Shown: positions 16,643 to 26,306, numbered from the stretch's first letter. The stretch: 64,000 nucleotides of DNA from JAODBQ01 sp047602055 (GCA_047602055.1 JASGIG010000001.1:930001-994000), one strand, 5' to 3'. Notes: generated from the letters alone by a model not told the origin. A program made the numbers and translations.

Positions 16643-17920
16643 ATGACGACGGACCGTCGCCATCCTGACGCCGGCCCGGCCGAGGACGTGCTCGCCCACG
16701 TGCGCGGCGACGTCATCGTCCCGCTCGGCAACGGCGAGCCGGTCACCCTGCTCGACGTGATCGAGGCCAACGCCGCCGATCTCGGACCGATGCGCGTCCA
16801 CCAGATGCACGTGCTGCACGACCGTCCCTACCTGCACGGCGCTCGTCCGACGATGCGTCACGTGTCGTACTTCCTCTCCCACGTCACCCGGCCATGCTTC
16901 CACGCCGGGACGATCGACCTGGTGCCCAACAACTTCAGCGAGGTGCGCGACATCCTGCGGCTGTCGACCACCGACCCGCTCGTCCTGGCCTCGGCCTCGC
17001 CGCCGGACCGCCACGGCTACTTCAGCCTCGGGGTCAGCGCCGACTACGTCTCCTCGATGATTGGCCGGGCCCGGATCTACCTGGAGGCCAACGCCCGCAT
17101 GCCGCGCACGTTCGGCCGCAACCAGATCCACATCAGCCAGGTCGTCGGTTGGTCGCACGCCGACTACCCGCTCGTCGAGGTGCCGCCGGCGCCGGTGAGC
17201 GACGCCGACCGGCAGATCGGCGCGCTCGTCGCCGAGCGGGTCCCGGACGGGGCGACGCTGCAGGTCGGCATCGGCGGGATCCCCAACGCGCTCCTCGAAG
17301 CGCTGCGCGACCACCGCGATCTCGGCGTGCACACCGAGCTGATCGCCGACGGCATCGCCGAGCTGATGGAGCGTGGCGTCGTCACCGGGGTCCGCAAGCA
17401 GCTGAACCGCACCAAGACGGTTGCGACGTTCGCCCTCGGGACCCAGTGGCTGTACGACTTCATCGACGAGAACATGGCCGTCGAGCTGTGGCCGGTGCGC
17501 TACGTCAACGATCCTCGGGTGATCGGCGACGAGCGCGACTTCGTGTCGATCAACGCGACGCTGGCCGTCGACCTGCTCGGCCAGTGCGCCTCCGAGACCG
17601 TCGCCGGCTCCTACTGGTCCTCCAGTGGCGGCCAGGCCGACTTCGCCCGCGGGGCGATGTACTCGCCGGGCGGGCAGGGCTTCGTCGTGTTGCGCTCGAC
17701 GGCCAGGGACGGCGCCGTGTCGCGCATCGTCGCCCAGCTCGCGCCGGGCGACGTCGTCACGACGGTCAAGAACACGGTCGACAAGGTGGTCACCGAGCAC
17801 GGCGTCGCCGAGCTGCGCGGCCACTCGATCCGCGAGCGGGCGCTCGCGCTGATCGGCATCGCCGACCCCGCCCACCGCGACGACCTGCGCACCGCCGCCC
17901 ACCGTCTCGGATACATCTGA
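16643..17920 (+). CDS. Acetyl-CoA hydrolase/transferase family protein (Cat1-like)
   Basis: 425 aa enzyme of the acetyl-CoA hydrolase / 4-hydroxybutyrate CoA-transferase group. Characteristic stretches are PMRVHQMHVL, HVSYFLSHVTRP, VQVGIGGIPNA-like LQVGIGGIPNALLEAL, TELIADGIAELMERG and the C-terminal SGGQADFARGA followed by a TTVKNTVDKVVTEHG region. Members move CoA between acetate and other short acids or hydrolyse acyl-CoA. Its place among stress proteins suggests a role in short-chain acid metabolism under oxygen limitation, which is inference. A hairpin terminator follows at 17936. Confidence 0.88.
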   Translation: MTTDRRHPDAGPAEDVLAHVRGDVIVPLGNGEPVTLLDVIEANAADLGPMRVHQMHVLHDRPYLHGARPTMRHVSYFLSHVTRPCFHAGTIDLVPNNFSEVRDILRLSTTDPLVLASASPPDRHGYFSLGVSADYVSSMIGRARIYLEANARMPRTFGRNQIHISQVVGWSHADYPLVEVPPAPVSDADRQIGALVAERVPDGATLQVGIGGIPNALLEALRDHRDLGVHTELIADGIAELMERGVVTGVRKQLNRTKTVATFALGTQWLYDFIDENMAVELWPVRYVNDPRVIGDERDFVSINATLAVDLLGQCASETVAGSYWSSSGGQADFARGAMYSPGGQGFVVLRSTARDGAVSRIVAQLAPGDVVTTVKNTVDKVVTEHGVAELRGHSIRERALALIGIADPAHRDDLRTAAHRLGYI

Positions 17921-17935
17921 CCCCGCACGCGACGA

Positions 17936-17958
17936 AGCCCCGGCGGAAGGCCGGGGCT
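17936..17958. terminator. Terminator between convergent genes
   Basis: AGCCCCGGC (17936-17944) and GCCGGGGCT (17950-17958) form a perfect 9-bp stem with a GGAAG loop, 15 bp after the CoA transferase stop and 18 bp from the end of the opposing membrane-protein gene. There is no T-run, so it may be a stem-only actinobacterial terminator serving both strands. Confidence 0.75.
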
Positions 17959-17976
17959 CCATCTGGTTGTCGTTCG

Positions 17977-18645
17977 TCAGGCCTTGGCGACTGCCTTGCC
18001 GGCCTTGCGCTGGTGGACGATCCCGAGGACCACCAGGACCACCATCACCACGCCGGCGGCGAGCGCTGCCCAAGCGGCGATCCCGGCGATCCGGCCGACC
18101 GTCGACCAGGCGTAGGCGCTCAGCAGCAGGCCACGCAGCGTCTCGCCCTTGAACAGGGTGTCCCGCTGACCGTTGAGCGTGGTGACCTTGGCCTGCAGCT
18201 CGTCGATCGCCGACTGCGGCTGGCCCTGATCCTTGGCGGTCTGGACCGCGGCCTTGGCCTCGTTGACGACGTCACCGAGATCGGCGTACGTCTTGCCGTC
18301 GGCGATGCCCTGCAGGTGGCCGTTGATGAAGCTGGCATAACCCTGGGCCTGCTCACCGTTGACGACCTGCTGGCCGGCGAAGTGGACGAGGTCGGTGCGG
18401 CCCTCCGTCGTCAACTCCTCGGCGGCCGGGAAGCTGATGTTCTGCGAGCGCAGCTCCTTGCCGACGTAGTCGCCGGCAAAGTTGCTGCCCCACATGAGGA
18501 GCCCGCCGGCGACGAACAGCACGGCGGCGAACAGCGTGCCGATGGCGACCAGGATCTTGTCGATCCCCTTGCGGGTGAGGTGGATCTCCGTGTCGACCTG
18601 GGCATCGCTCGCGGTCACCGGAGTGTTCACTGCCATCGTTGACAT
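17977..18645 (-). CDS. Membrane protein with two transmembrane segments and a long extracytoplasmic region
   Basis: 222 aa. A short polar N-terminus precedes a first membrane segment (ILVAIGTLFAAVLFVAGGLL), then about 110 mostly polar residues with helical, Gln-rich character (VVNEAKAAVQTAKDQGQPQ), then a second membrane segment (GIAAWAALAAGVVMVVLVVL) and a basic tail HQRKAGKAVAKA. No catalytic motif was recognised. A perfect DosR-like box lies 101 bp upstream of the ATG, so this is probably a hypoxia-induced gene. Whether the loop faces outward is inference from the charge pattern. Confidence 0.72.
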   Translation of the reverse strand: MSTMAVNTPVTASDAQVDTEIHLTRKGIDKILVAIGTLFAAVLFVAGGLLMWGSNFAGDYVGKELRSQNISFPAAEELTTEGRTDLVHFAGQQVVNGEQAQGYASFINGHLQGIADGKTYADLGDVVNEAKAAVQTAKDQGQPQSAIDELQAKVTTLNGQRDTLFKGETLRGLLLSAYAWSTVGRIAGIAAWAALAAGVVMVVLVVLGIVHQRKAGKAVAKA

Positions 18646-18745
18646 GACTCTCTGTCTCCCTCCGACCGGGCGTGCGCCTCGGTCCTTGGTGGGATCGTGC
18701 GCCGGTTCACCAGGCCGCACAGGGGGCCAGCGGCCCATCGCGGCC

Positions 18746-18759
18746 GGGACCAAAGTCCC
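18746..18759. promoter_or_regulatory. DosR/DevR-like box upstream of the membrane protein
   Basis: GGGACCAAAGTCCC; on the minus strand it reads GGGACTTTGGTCCC, one base from the mycobacterial core GGGACTTTAGTCCC. It sits about 100 bp before the start of the 17977-18645 gene and immediately after the upstream gene on that strand ends (18762), exactly where an activator site for a separate promoter would be expected. Confidence 0.78.
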
Positions 18760-18761
18760 TC

Positions 18762-19217
18762 CTACGCGTAGCCCGCCGGGTGGAACGTCCAGCGCAGCTC
18801 GGGCGCGACGAGTCGACGGCCGGTGATGACCGTCGGGTCGAGGAGCAGCCACGCGTTGCGATCGGCGGCGAGCAGCGGATGCGGATCGAACCGGGCGTCG
18901 GCGGCGACGGGGCGCAGCAGCCCGCGCACCAGCACGCTCCAGCCGCCGTCGTGGCCGGGGTCGACGCCGTCGATCTCCAGGCACGCCGGGCGGTCCGGCC
19001 GGTCGAGCACGTTGCCCGGCCGGGTGCGCACGGCGATGGCGACGAAGCCGTCGACGTCGACGACGGCATAGCTCACCGGGAGCACGACCGGGCAGCCGTC
19101 GTCGTCGACGACACCGAGGCGCCCGACGTCGGCGGCCGTGAGCAGCGCGACGCACGTCGCGCGATCGAGCACGACGAGGCGCGCCCCGTCCGGATCCCGT
19201 CCAGTGGTGGCGTCCAT
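18762..19217 (-). CDS. Pyridoxamine 5-phosphate oxidase-fold protein (flavin or F420 binding)
   Basis: 151 aa split-barrel protein. The N-terminal signature is LDRATCVALLTAADVGRLGVV with VVLPVSYAVVDVDGFVAIAV; ACLEIDGVDPGHDGGWSVLVRG is the second strand set. The proteins bind FMN, F420 or heme in other members; which ligand applies here is not evident. A GGAGG site lies just before the ATG. Its downstream partner in the same operon is a paralogue (19247-19681) about 30 bp upstream. Families like this are repeatedly found in DosR-type regulons. Confidence 0.85.
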   Translation of the reverse strand: MDATTGRDPDGARLVVLDRATCVALLTAADVGRLGVVDDDGCPVVLPVSYAVVDVDGFVAIAVRTRPGNVLDRPDRPACLEIDGVDPGHDGGWSVLVRGLLRPVAADARFDPHPLLAADRNAWLLLDPTVITGRRLVAPELRWTFHPAGYA

Positions 19218-19246
19218 GGGGACCTCCTGTGGTTCGAGACCGGCGA

Positions 19247-19681
19247 TCAGGTGATCTGCCAGTCGACCGACCAGCCGTCACCGGCGTCCGAGAGCACGAA
19301 GCGGCGCCCGGTGATCGCGACGATGTCGACGGTCATCCACTGCGAGCGGTTGCCGCCGACGATCGGCGCCGGGTCGGGCAGCTCGTGGTGCCCGTGCACG
19401 GGGACGAGGGTGCCCCGGGCGATGATGCTCCAGGCCCGCTCGTGGGGCAGGTCGATCTCGTCGACCTCCAGCGCGCACGGCCCGCGGTACTTGCCGACGA
19501 GCGCGTCGGGCGTGGTGCGCACGACGAGCCGCGGCTGGCCATGGGCGTCGTTGACGACGCGGTAGTTGATCGGCACGGCGATCGGGTAGGCGCCGTCGAG
19601 CAGGCACATCCGGCCGATGCCGTGGTCCCGGAGCAGCTCGATGCACTCCCAGGTCGGCAACTGGTGGGCGGTGGCAGGCAT
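19247..19681 (-). CDS. Pyridoxamine 5-phosphate oxidase-fold protein, paralogue
   Basis: 144 aa from the ATG at 19681, chosen because a GAGGAGG site lies 5-12 bp upstream. Same fold and order as the neighbour: LLRDHGIGRMCLLDGAYPIAVP, then INYRVVNDAHGQPRLVVRT, CALEVDEIDLPHERAWSIIARG and a VAITGRRF C-terminus that also occurs in the neighbour as VITGRRL. The two look like a tandem duplication. It is the first gene of the pair, and a degenerate DosR-like box lies about 83 bp upstream. Confidence 0.85.
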   Translation of the reverse strand: MPATAHQLPTWECIELLRDHGIGRMCLLDGAYPIAVPINYRVVNDAHGQPRLVVRTTPDALVGKYRGPCALEVDEIDLPHERAWSIIARGTLVPVHGHHELPDPAPIVGGNRSQWMTVDIVAITGRRFVLSDAGDGWSVDWQIT

Positions 19682-19763
19682 GACGACCTCCTCTCGGTCC
19701 ACCCGTCGACCACGACGGGCCGGTGCCTGATCTCAGTGTTCCGCCACCCGGCCGCGGCGTCTA

Positions 19764-19773
19764 GGGCTGAACG

Positions 19774-19777
<4 letters not shown>
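19764..19777. promoter_or_regulatory. Possible degenerate DosR-like box
   Basis: GGGCTGAACGTCAT with a CTA on the left. The surrounding 18 bp match the box at 14969 in 13 positions (shared CTAGGG, then G, ACGTC and G). It is about 83 bp upstream of the flavin-fold operon and overlaps the kinase stop codon. Weak on its own; supported only by position. Confidence 0.35.
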
Positions 19778-20915
<1,138 letters not shown>

Positions 20916-20936
20916 CGCGCTGGGACCTTACTGGCC

Positions 20937-21005
20937 GGGGGGCTGCGCCCCCACGTCGCCTTCGGCGCCTGCCCCATCGTCGCCCGGCTCCCTGGCGGTC
21001 GCTCG
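20937..21005. repeat. Dispersed repeat family B, copy 2
   Basis: Starts with the hairpin GGGGGCTGCGCCCCC (arms GGGGGC and GCCCCC) and continues through TTCGGCGCCTGCCCC to the core CCCGGCTCCCTGGCGGTCG. It occupies the divergent promoter region between the DevS-like kinase and the DevR-like regulator. Related copies are at 35438 and 53632. Confidence 0.6.
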
Positions 21006-21090
21006 GTCGACCTGTGCTCGGTCTCGGACGGGCCAGATCGTCACGACGCCGCGGGACCGAGCACAGCCAGTCACCATTACCATCGCGACG

Positions 21091-21744
21091 ATGGAGGAAG
21101 CCGCACCGATCCGTGTGTTCCTGCTCGACGACCACGAGGTGGTGCGCCGCGGGGTGCGCGACCTGCTCGAGGCGGCGGGTGGCATCGAGGTGGTCGGCGA
21201 GGCGTCGACGGCCGCCGAGGCGGTCGCTCGGGTGCCGGCGGTGCGCCCCGACGTCGCCGTGCTCGACGTGCGCCTGTCCGACGGCAGCGGCGTCGAGGTC
21301 TGCCGTGATCTGCGTGCTGCCGACCCGAACCTGCGCTGCATGATGCTGACGTCGTTCGACGACGACGAGGCGCTGCTCGACGCGATCGTCGCCGGCGCCT
21401 CCGGTTATCTGCTCAAGGAGGTGCGCGCTGCGGACCTCGTCGCCAGCGTGCGCCGCATCGCCGCCGGTGAGTCGCTGCTCGACGCCCACGCCACCGCCCG
21501 GGTCATCGACCGGCTGCGCAATCCGCCGCCCGAGGATCGCCGGCTGGCGTCGCTCAGCCCGCAGGAGCGGCGGATCCTCGGGCTGCTCGCCGAGGGCATG
21601 ACCAACCGGCAGATCGCCGGGGAGATGTTCCTCGCCGAGAAGACGGTCAAGAACTACGTCAGCAACCTGCTGATGAAGCTCGGCATGCAGCGCCGCACCG
21701 AAGCCGCCGTCTACGCGGCGCGTCTCGCCGAACGCCACCACTGA
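21091..21744 (+). CDS. DevR/DosR-like response regulator (NarL/LuxR family)
   Basis: 217 aa. The receiver domain covers about residues 6-122 with acidic pocket LLDDHEVVRRG, phospho-Asp in VAVLDVRLSDGSG, the Thr/Ser region MLTSFDDDEALLDA and Lys in GYLLKEVRAADL. The C-terminal LuxR HTH is LSPQERRILGLLAEGMTNRQ followed by EKTVKNYVSNLLMKLGMQRR. The linker and HTH resemble DevR (DosR) and Streptomyces OsdR. It is divergent from the DevS-like kinase, and the boxes at 14969 and 18746 are the palindromes expected of such a regulator. I infer that it controls the 14-21 kb island. Confidence 0.92.
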   Translation: MEEAAPIRVFLLDDHEVVRRGVRDLLEAAGGIEVVGEASTAAEAVARVPAVRPDVAVLDVRLSDGSGVEVCRDLRAADPNLRCMMLTSFDDDEALLDAIVAGASGYLLKEVRAADLVASVRRIAAGESLLDAHATARVIDRLRNPPPEDRRLASLSPQERRILGLLAEGMTNRQIAGEMFLAEKTVKNYVSNLLMKLGMQRRTEAAVYAARLAERHH

Positions 21745-21825
21745 TTCGTGCTCCGGTCGCGGCGAAGCCGTTCCCTGCGCCCGCCGTGCTCGCCGCCTCC
21801 GCTGCACTTCGGCGCTCGCCGCTGA
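21745..21825 (+). repeat. Dispersed 3 prime repeat family A, copy 1
   Basis: Begins directly after the DevR-like stop codon. It has TTCGTGCTCCGGTCG, then the hairpin CGGC-GAA-GCCG (21760-21770), then CCTGCG, CCGTGCTCGCCGCCTCCGCT and CTTCGGCGCTCGCCGCT. In other copies the hairpin arms are GCAGC/GCTGC, so the stem is preserved with different bases. Confidence 0.75.
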
Positions 21826-21886
21826 CACCGAACGCGGCTGGCAGAGCGTGCGCCGCTCCCAACGCTTGGGTCCAGGTGAGGCTCTT

Positions 21887-21959
21887 ACCGGGTCGCGCCC
21901 GGCGGTCGCGACCGCTCGGGAGCCCGCCGGACCGGTCGGCCGAGGAGGCCGACCATCAG
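21887..21959. repeat. Dispersed repeat family B, copy 3
   Basis: Relative of the 9702 copy: CCGGGTCGCGCCCGG, GCGACCGCTCGGGAGCC, CGGACCGGTCGGCC, with a terminal hairpin GTCGGCC-GAGGA-GGCCGAC followed by CATCAG, which contains the stop codon of the monooxygenase gene on the minus strand. Probably a terminator between convergent transcripts. Confidence 0.6.
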
Positions 21960-23812
21960 GCAGGACCAAACCTGTACGGCTCCATCGTCTCCTGGGCACG
22001 CTGGCGCCAGCGGTGCCACTGGTTGCCGCCGTAGTAGGCGAGGCTGCCGGGCTCGGCGTCGCCGTGGCCGTTGTAGTAGCTGAGGCAGTCGCGCAGCGGG
22101 GCGGTGGCGATGTCGGCGACGCGGCAGTGCTCGGCGTATTGCGCTTCCGACTCGGGGGTGATGTCGACGATCTTCTCGCCGCGGTCGCGCAGCTCCGACA
22201 GCAGCCACACCACGTAGTCACCGTGGCTGTCGAGCGCGTCGGTGAAGTTGAAGCTGCCACCACCGCCTTGCGGGCCGGCGACGATGAACAGGTTCGGGAA
22301 GCCCGCGGCGTGCTCACCGAGGAACGTCTTGGTGCCTTCGCTGCGCCACTTGTCCGACAACGAGCGGCCGTCGCGGCCGATGACCTGGTTGAACGTCGAC
22401 GTCGCCATCCACTGGAACCCGGTGGCGTAGACGAGGACGTCGAGCGGGTACTCGACGCCGTCATGGACGACACCGCGCTCGTTGATCTCCTGCACACCGA
22501 CCGGCGCGGTGTCGACGAGCGTGACGTTCGGGCGGTTGAACGTCGGCAGGTACTCGTCGTGGAACGTCGGGCGCTTGCAGCCGTAGGGGTAGTACGGCTT
22601 GAGGGCTTCGGCGGTCTTCGGGTCCTCGACGATCGCGTCGACCCGGGCGCGGATCTGTTCCATGATCCGGAAGTTGGTGTCGAGCTGCTTGGCCAGCAGC
22701 TCCTCGGGTGACAGTTCGCGCTCGTGGGTCTTGCGCTCCTTGAAGTCGGCGACCCTGCCGGCGAGGTAGTCGTCGTTGGCCTTGATCGCCGTTCGTCCTG
22801 CGGAGATCTTGGCGAAGCGGGCCCGGCGGGCGCGCGCCCACCCGGGCTCGTGCTTCCACGTCTCGATCTCCTCCGGCGTCGTGGCTCGCTGATCGCGCAC
22901 GTCGATCGTCGACGGCGTCCGCTGGAACACGTAGAGGTGCCCGGCCACCTTGGCCAGCTCAGGGATCGCCTGCACGGCGGTGGCCCCGGTGCCGATGATC
23001 CCGATCCTCTTGCCCTCGAGGTCGACGTTGTAGTCCCACCGTGACGTGTGGAAGGCGATGCCCTCAAACGTCTCCATGCCGTGGATGCGGGCCAGCTTCG
23101 GGCTGGTGAGGACGCCGTTGGCGAGCACGACGAACCTGGCACGCATCGCGTCGCCGCGGTCGGTGTGCACGGTCCAGCGGCCGGCCGCTTCGTCCCACTC
23201 GGTGCGCTCGACGGTGGTGTGGAACAGGCAGTGGTCGTAGAAGTCGAACTTGGTGGCCATCGACTGGCAGTACTCGAGGATCTCGAAGCCGGAGGCGAAC
23301 TTCATCGACGGGAAGTACCCCATCTCCTCCAGCAGCGGGAAGTAGGAGTACGACTCGACGTCGCAGGCGACGCCGGGGTAGCGGTTCCAGTACCAGGTGC
23401 CGCCGACGTCGCCGCCCTTCTCGCAGAAGCGGACGTCGTCGAAGCCGGCCGCCTGCAGCTTGTGCCACAGCAGCAGCCCGGCGAAGCCAGCGCCGACGAC
23501 GACGACGTCGCAGTCGTCGGTCAGCGCCTCACGGGGGATGGGCGGCTCCGAGTAGACGTCCTCGAGGTACTTGGCGAACTCGCCCTCCATCGCCATGTAG
23601 TCGGCGGCACCGCGGCGGGCCTCCTTGTAGCGCTTGTACTCGGCCTGCTCGTCGGCGTCGAACTTGGCGCCCGGCGGCGGCTCGGGGAGCGACTTCAGCC
23701 GCTCGTCCTCGATGATCGAGTAGCCCTTGCCCTGGATCCGCTCGGTGGCCTTGGCCGCTCGGGTGTCGAACGTCGTGCGACCCGTCACCGGGTCGACGTT
23801 GATCGCTGCCAT
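21956..23812 (-). CDS. Type I Baeyer-Villiger monooxygenase
   Basis: 618 aa FAD- and NADPH-dependent enzyme that inserts oxygen next to ketones to give esters or lactones. The FAD Rossmann motif GAGFAG is at 107-112, followed by GGDVGGTWYWNRYPGVACDV; the BVMO fingerprint FEGIAFHTSRW is near residue 257, and the NADPH Rossmann motif GTGATA follows. The first 95 residues are an N-terminal extension seen in larger, steroid- or cyclododecanone-type members. It is divergent from the tandem acyl-CoA dehydrogenase, with a nested-palindrome region between them. Substrate unknown; the neighbouring beta-oxidation gene suggests ketone, lipid or steroid catabolism. Confidence 0.93.
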   Translation of the reverse strand: MAAINVDPVTGRTTFDTRAAKATERIQGKGYSIIEDERLKSLPEPPPGAKFDADEQAEYKRYKEARRGAADYMAMEGEFAKYLEDVYSEPPIPREALTDDCDVVVVGAGFAGLLLWHKLQAAGFDDVRFCEKGGDVGGTWYWNRYPGVACDVESYSYFPLLEEMGYFPSMKFASGFEILEYCQSMATKFDFYDHCLFHTTVERTEWDEAAGRWTVHTDRGDAMRARFVVLANGVLTSPKLARIHGMETFEGIAFHTSRWDYNVDLEGKRIGIIGTGATAVQAIPELAKVAGHLYVFQRTPSTIDVRDQRATTPEEIETWKHEPGWARARRARFAKISAGRTAIKANDDYLAGRVADFKERKTHERELSPEELLAKQLDTNFRIMEQIRARVDAIVEDPKTAEALKPYYPYGCKRPTFHDEYLPTFNRPNVTLVDTAPVGVQEINERGVVHDGVEYPLDVLVYATGFQWMATSTFNQVIGRDGRSLSDKWRSEGTKTFLGEHAAGFPNLFIVAGPQGGGGSFNFTDALDSHGDYVVWLLSELRDRGEKIVDITPESEAQYAEHCRVADIATAPLRDCLSYYNGHGDAEPGSLAYYGGNQWHRWRQRAQETMEPYRFGPA

Positions 23813-23859
23813 GTGCGAACTGTACGAAGGCGATGTCGCCGGGTCCCCATGGGGGCGCC

Positions 23860-23960
23860 TTGGAGTGCCAGCCGCGCGTTCGGAGTGTCAGGTGACCGAT
23901 GGAGTGAATCGTGCGCCCCCGTCGCGCGCCAGCCACTCCATCGCACGTGTGGCACTCCAA
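23860..23960. repeat. Nested palindrome built from repeats of GGAGTG
   Basis: Outer arms TTGGAGTGCCA (23860-23870) and TGGCACTCCAA (23950-23960) are perfectly complementary over 11 bp. Inner arms CGATGGAGTG (23897-23906) and CACTCCATCG (23934-23943) are perfect over 10 bp. A further CGGAGTGTCAGG lies between the left arms and TGGAGT follows at about 23973. The word GGAGTG or its complement therefore occurs at least five times within 120 bp, in the divergent promoter region of the BVMO and acyl-CoA dehydrogenase genes. Confidence 0.7.
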
Positions 23961-24008
23961 CGCCCGCCCGGCTGGAGTTTCGTTGCACTCGGCAATCAGA
24001 CTGCGCCG

Positions 24009-26198
24009 ATGCCGATCGCCATCACCGACGACCACCGCGCCCTCGCCGACACGGTGTCCAGCTTCCTCGCCAAGCACGAGTCGCGCGCCGCCGCGCGCGC
24101 CCTGCTGGAGGCGCCGGACGAGCCGAACGCGACGTTCTACGCCGAGGCCGCCGCCCTCGGCTGGCTCGGCCTGCACGTGCCCGAGGACCTCGGCGGCTCA
24201 GGGTTCGGTCTGGAGGAGACGGTCGTCGTCGTCGAGGAGCTCGGCCGCGGCCTGGCGCCGGGCGCGTTCGTCCCGTCGCTGATCGCCAGCGCTGTGCTCG
24301 TCGCCGCCGGCGATCGCACGGTCGCCGAGCGCTGGGTCCCCGGCCTGGCCGACGGGTCGATCACCGGTGCGGTGGCGCTGGAGGCCGGCGCGTCGCTCGC
24401 CGGCGGTGCGCTGTCCGGCGACGTCGGCACGGTGCTCGGCGCCGGCCTCGCCGACGTGCTGCTGGTCGGCGTCGGCGACGACGTCGCCGTGGTCGACGCT
24501 CGCGGCGCCAGTGTCGCGGTCGACGCTCGCGGTGGTGGCGTCACCGTCGCGCCGTCGCCGAACCTCGACACCACCCGGCGCTCGGCGCGGGTCTCCTTCT
24601 CGGGCGCGCCCGCAGCGGTGCTGCCCGGCGCCCGCCGGCTGCTCACCGACCTGTCGCGCACGATCCTCGCCGCGGAGGCCGTCGGCGTGGCCCGCGAGTC
24701 CACCGACATGGCCGCCGAGTACGCCAAGGTCCGCCTGCAGTTCGGCCGCCCGATCGCCATGTACCAGGCGGTCAAGCACCACTGCGCCAACATGGCCGTC
24801 GCCACCGAGCTGGCCACCGCGGCCGTCTGGGATGCGGCCCGTGCCGCGGCCGGTGGCGGCGAGCAGTTCTCCTACGCCGCGGCCGTCGCCGCCGCGCTGG
24901 CAGTGCCGGCGGCCGACGAGTGCGTCAACCTCGGCATGCAGGTCCACGGCGGCATCGGCTTCACCTGGGAGCACGACTGCCACGTCTACATGCGCCGGGC
25001 CACGGCGATCGCCGCGGTCCTCGACGCCGACGCCGCGGCCACCGAGGTCACCGACCTCACCCGCGCCGGCGTGCGCCGCGAGCGCACCGTCGACCTGCCG
25101 CCCGAGGCGGAAGCCGTCCGCGACGAGGTTCGGGCGTTCGTCGAGTCGGTGAAGGCGATCGTCGACCCCGAGCAGCAGAAGCTGAAGCTGATCGACGACG
25201 GCTACGCGATGCCGCACTGGCCGAAGCCGTACGGGCGTGACGCCGGGGCGATCGAGCAGTTGGTGATCGAGCAGGAGTTCGCCGCCGCCGGGATCAAGCG
25301 GCCGCAGTACGGGATCACCGGTTGGGTGATCCTCACGCTGATCCAGCACGGCACGCCCGAGCAGGTGTCGCGCTGGGTGCGCGACGCGCTCACCCACAAG
25401 GTCATCTGGTGCCAGCTGTTCAGCGAGCCCGACGCCGGCTCCGACGCCGCCGGGGTCACCACCAGGGGCACCCGGGTCGACGGCGGCTGGCTGATCAACG
25501 GCCAGAAGGTGTGGACCAGCGGCGCCCACGTGTCCGGCTTCGGCCTGGCGACGATCCGCACCGACCCCGACGCGCCGAAGCACAACGGGATCACCACGAT
25601 GGTCGTCGACATGCACGCCAAGGGCGTCGAGGTCCGCCCGCTGAAGATGGCGACCGGCGGCTCGGAGTTCAACGAGGTGTTCTTCGACGACGTGTTCGTC
25701 CCCGACGACGACGTCATCGGGCCGATCGACGGCGGCTGGACGGTCGCCCGGGCGACGCTCGGCAACGAGTCGGTGAGCATCGGCGGCGGCTCCGGCGGTG
25801 GCGACGGCGCCCCGGCGTCGGTCGTCGTCGCCCAGTTCGACGCTCACCCCGAGCGACTCACCGGCGGGGGGCCGCGCATCGGCCGCTCGTTCGCCGTCTC
25901 CCATGCGATGGCGATGCTCAACCTGCGCACGGCGCACCGCGCCGTCGCCGGCGGCGGCCCCGGGCCGGAGGGGGCGATCACCAAGCTCGTGCTGTCGGAG
26001 AACCTCCACGAGCACACGGCGATCATGTCGGAGCTGGCTGGCCCGGACCTGGCGTTCCTCGACGACAAGGGCGGCCTCGCCGGCGGCCTGGTGCTGTGGC
26101 ACCGGGCGATGTCGATCGCCGGCGGCACCAGCGAGATCAAGCGCAACCAGATCGGCGAGCGCATCCTCGGCCTGCCACGGGACCCCCTGATCCGTTGA
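24009..26198 (+). CDS. Tandem (fused) acyl-CoA dehydrogenase, FadE6/FadE22-like
   Basis: 729 aa protein holding two acyl-CoA dehydrogenase modules. Module 1 (about 1-350): ITDDHRALADTVSSFLAKHE, LHVPEDLGGSGFGLEETV, and MQVHGGIGFTWEHDCHVYMR. Module 2 (about 365-729): MPHWPKPYGRDAGAIEQLV, CQLFSEPDAGSDAAGVTTRG, GQKVWTSGAHV and the C-terminal IAGGTSEIKRNQIGERILG. Fused forms of this length are known in mycobacteria (FadE6, FadE22) and correspond to the alpha-beta heterodimers of sterol-type dehydrogenases. FAD-dependent oxidation of an acyl-CoA is expected; the chain or ring substrate is unknown. The ATG at 24009 starts the first domain. Confidence 0.9.
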   Translation: MPIAITDDHRALADTVSSFLAKHESRAAARALLEAPDEPNATFYAEAAALGWLGLHVPEDLGGSGFGLEETVVVVEELGRGLAPGAFVPSLIASAVLVAAGDRTVAERWVPGLADGSITGAVALEAGASLAGGALSGDVGTVLGAGLADVLLVGVGDDVAVVDARGASVAVDARGGGVTVAPSPNLDTTRRSARVSFSGAPAAVLPGARRLLTDLSRTILAAEAVGVARESTDMAAEYAKVRLQFGRPIAMYQAVKHHCANMAVATELATAAVWDAARAAAGGGEQFSYAAAVAAALAVPAADECVNLGMQVHGGIGFTWEHDCHVYMRRATAIAAVLDADAAATEVTDLTRAGVRRERTVDLPPEAEAVRDEVRAFVESVKAIVDPEQQKLKLIDDGYAMPHWPKPYGRDAGAIEQLVIEQEFAAAGIKRPQYGITGWVILTLIQHGTPEQVSRWVRDALTHKVIWCQLFSEPDAGSDAAGVTTRGTRVDGGWLINGQKVWTSGAHVSGFGLATIRTDPDAPKHNGITTMVVDMHAKGVEVRPLKMATGGSEFNEVFFDDVFVPDDDVIGPIDGGWTVARATLGNESVSIGGGSGGGDGAPASVVVAQFDAHPERLTGGGPRIGRSFAVSHAMAMLNLRTAHRAVAGGGPGPEGAITKLVLSENLHEHTAIMSELAGPDLAFLDDKGGLAGGLVLWHRAMSIAGGTSEIKRNQIGERILGLPRDPLIR

Positions 26199-26200
26199 CG

Positions 26201-26295
26201 TTCGAGCTTCGGTCGCAGCCCAGCTGCTCCCTGCGCCTGCCGTGCTCGCCGCCTCCGCGTCGCTTCGGCGCTCGCCGCTCCTCGGATCGGTGGTG
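26201..26295 (+). repeat. Dispersed 3 prime repeat family A, copy 2
   Basis: Begins 2 bp after the tandem dehydrogenase stop: TTCGAGCTTCGGTC, hairpin GCAGC-CCA-GCTGC (26215-26227), CCTGCGCCTGCCGTGCTCGC, CTTCGGCGCTCGCCGCT and a tail CGGATCGGTGGTG shared with copies 3 and 4. It ends near the stop of the MazF-like gene on the opposite strand. Confidence 0.75.
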
Positions 26296-26306
26296 GCGCT
26301 GCCGGA

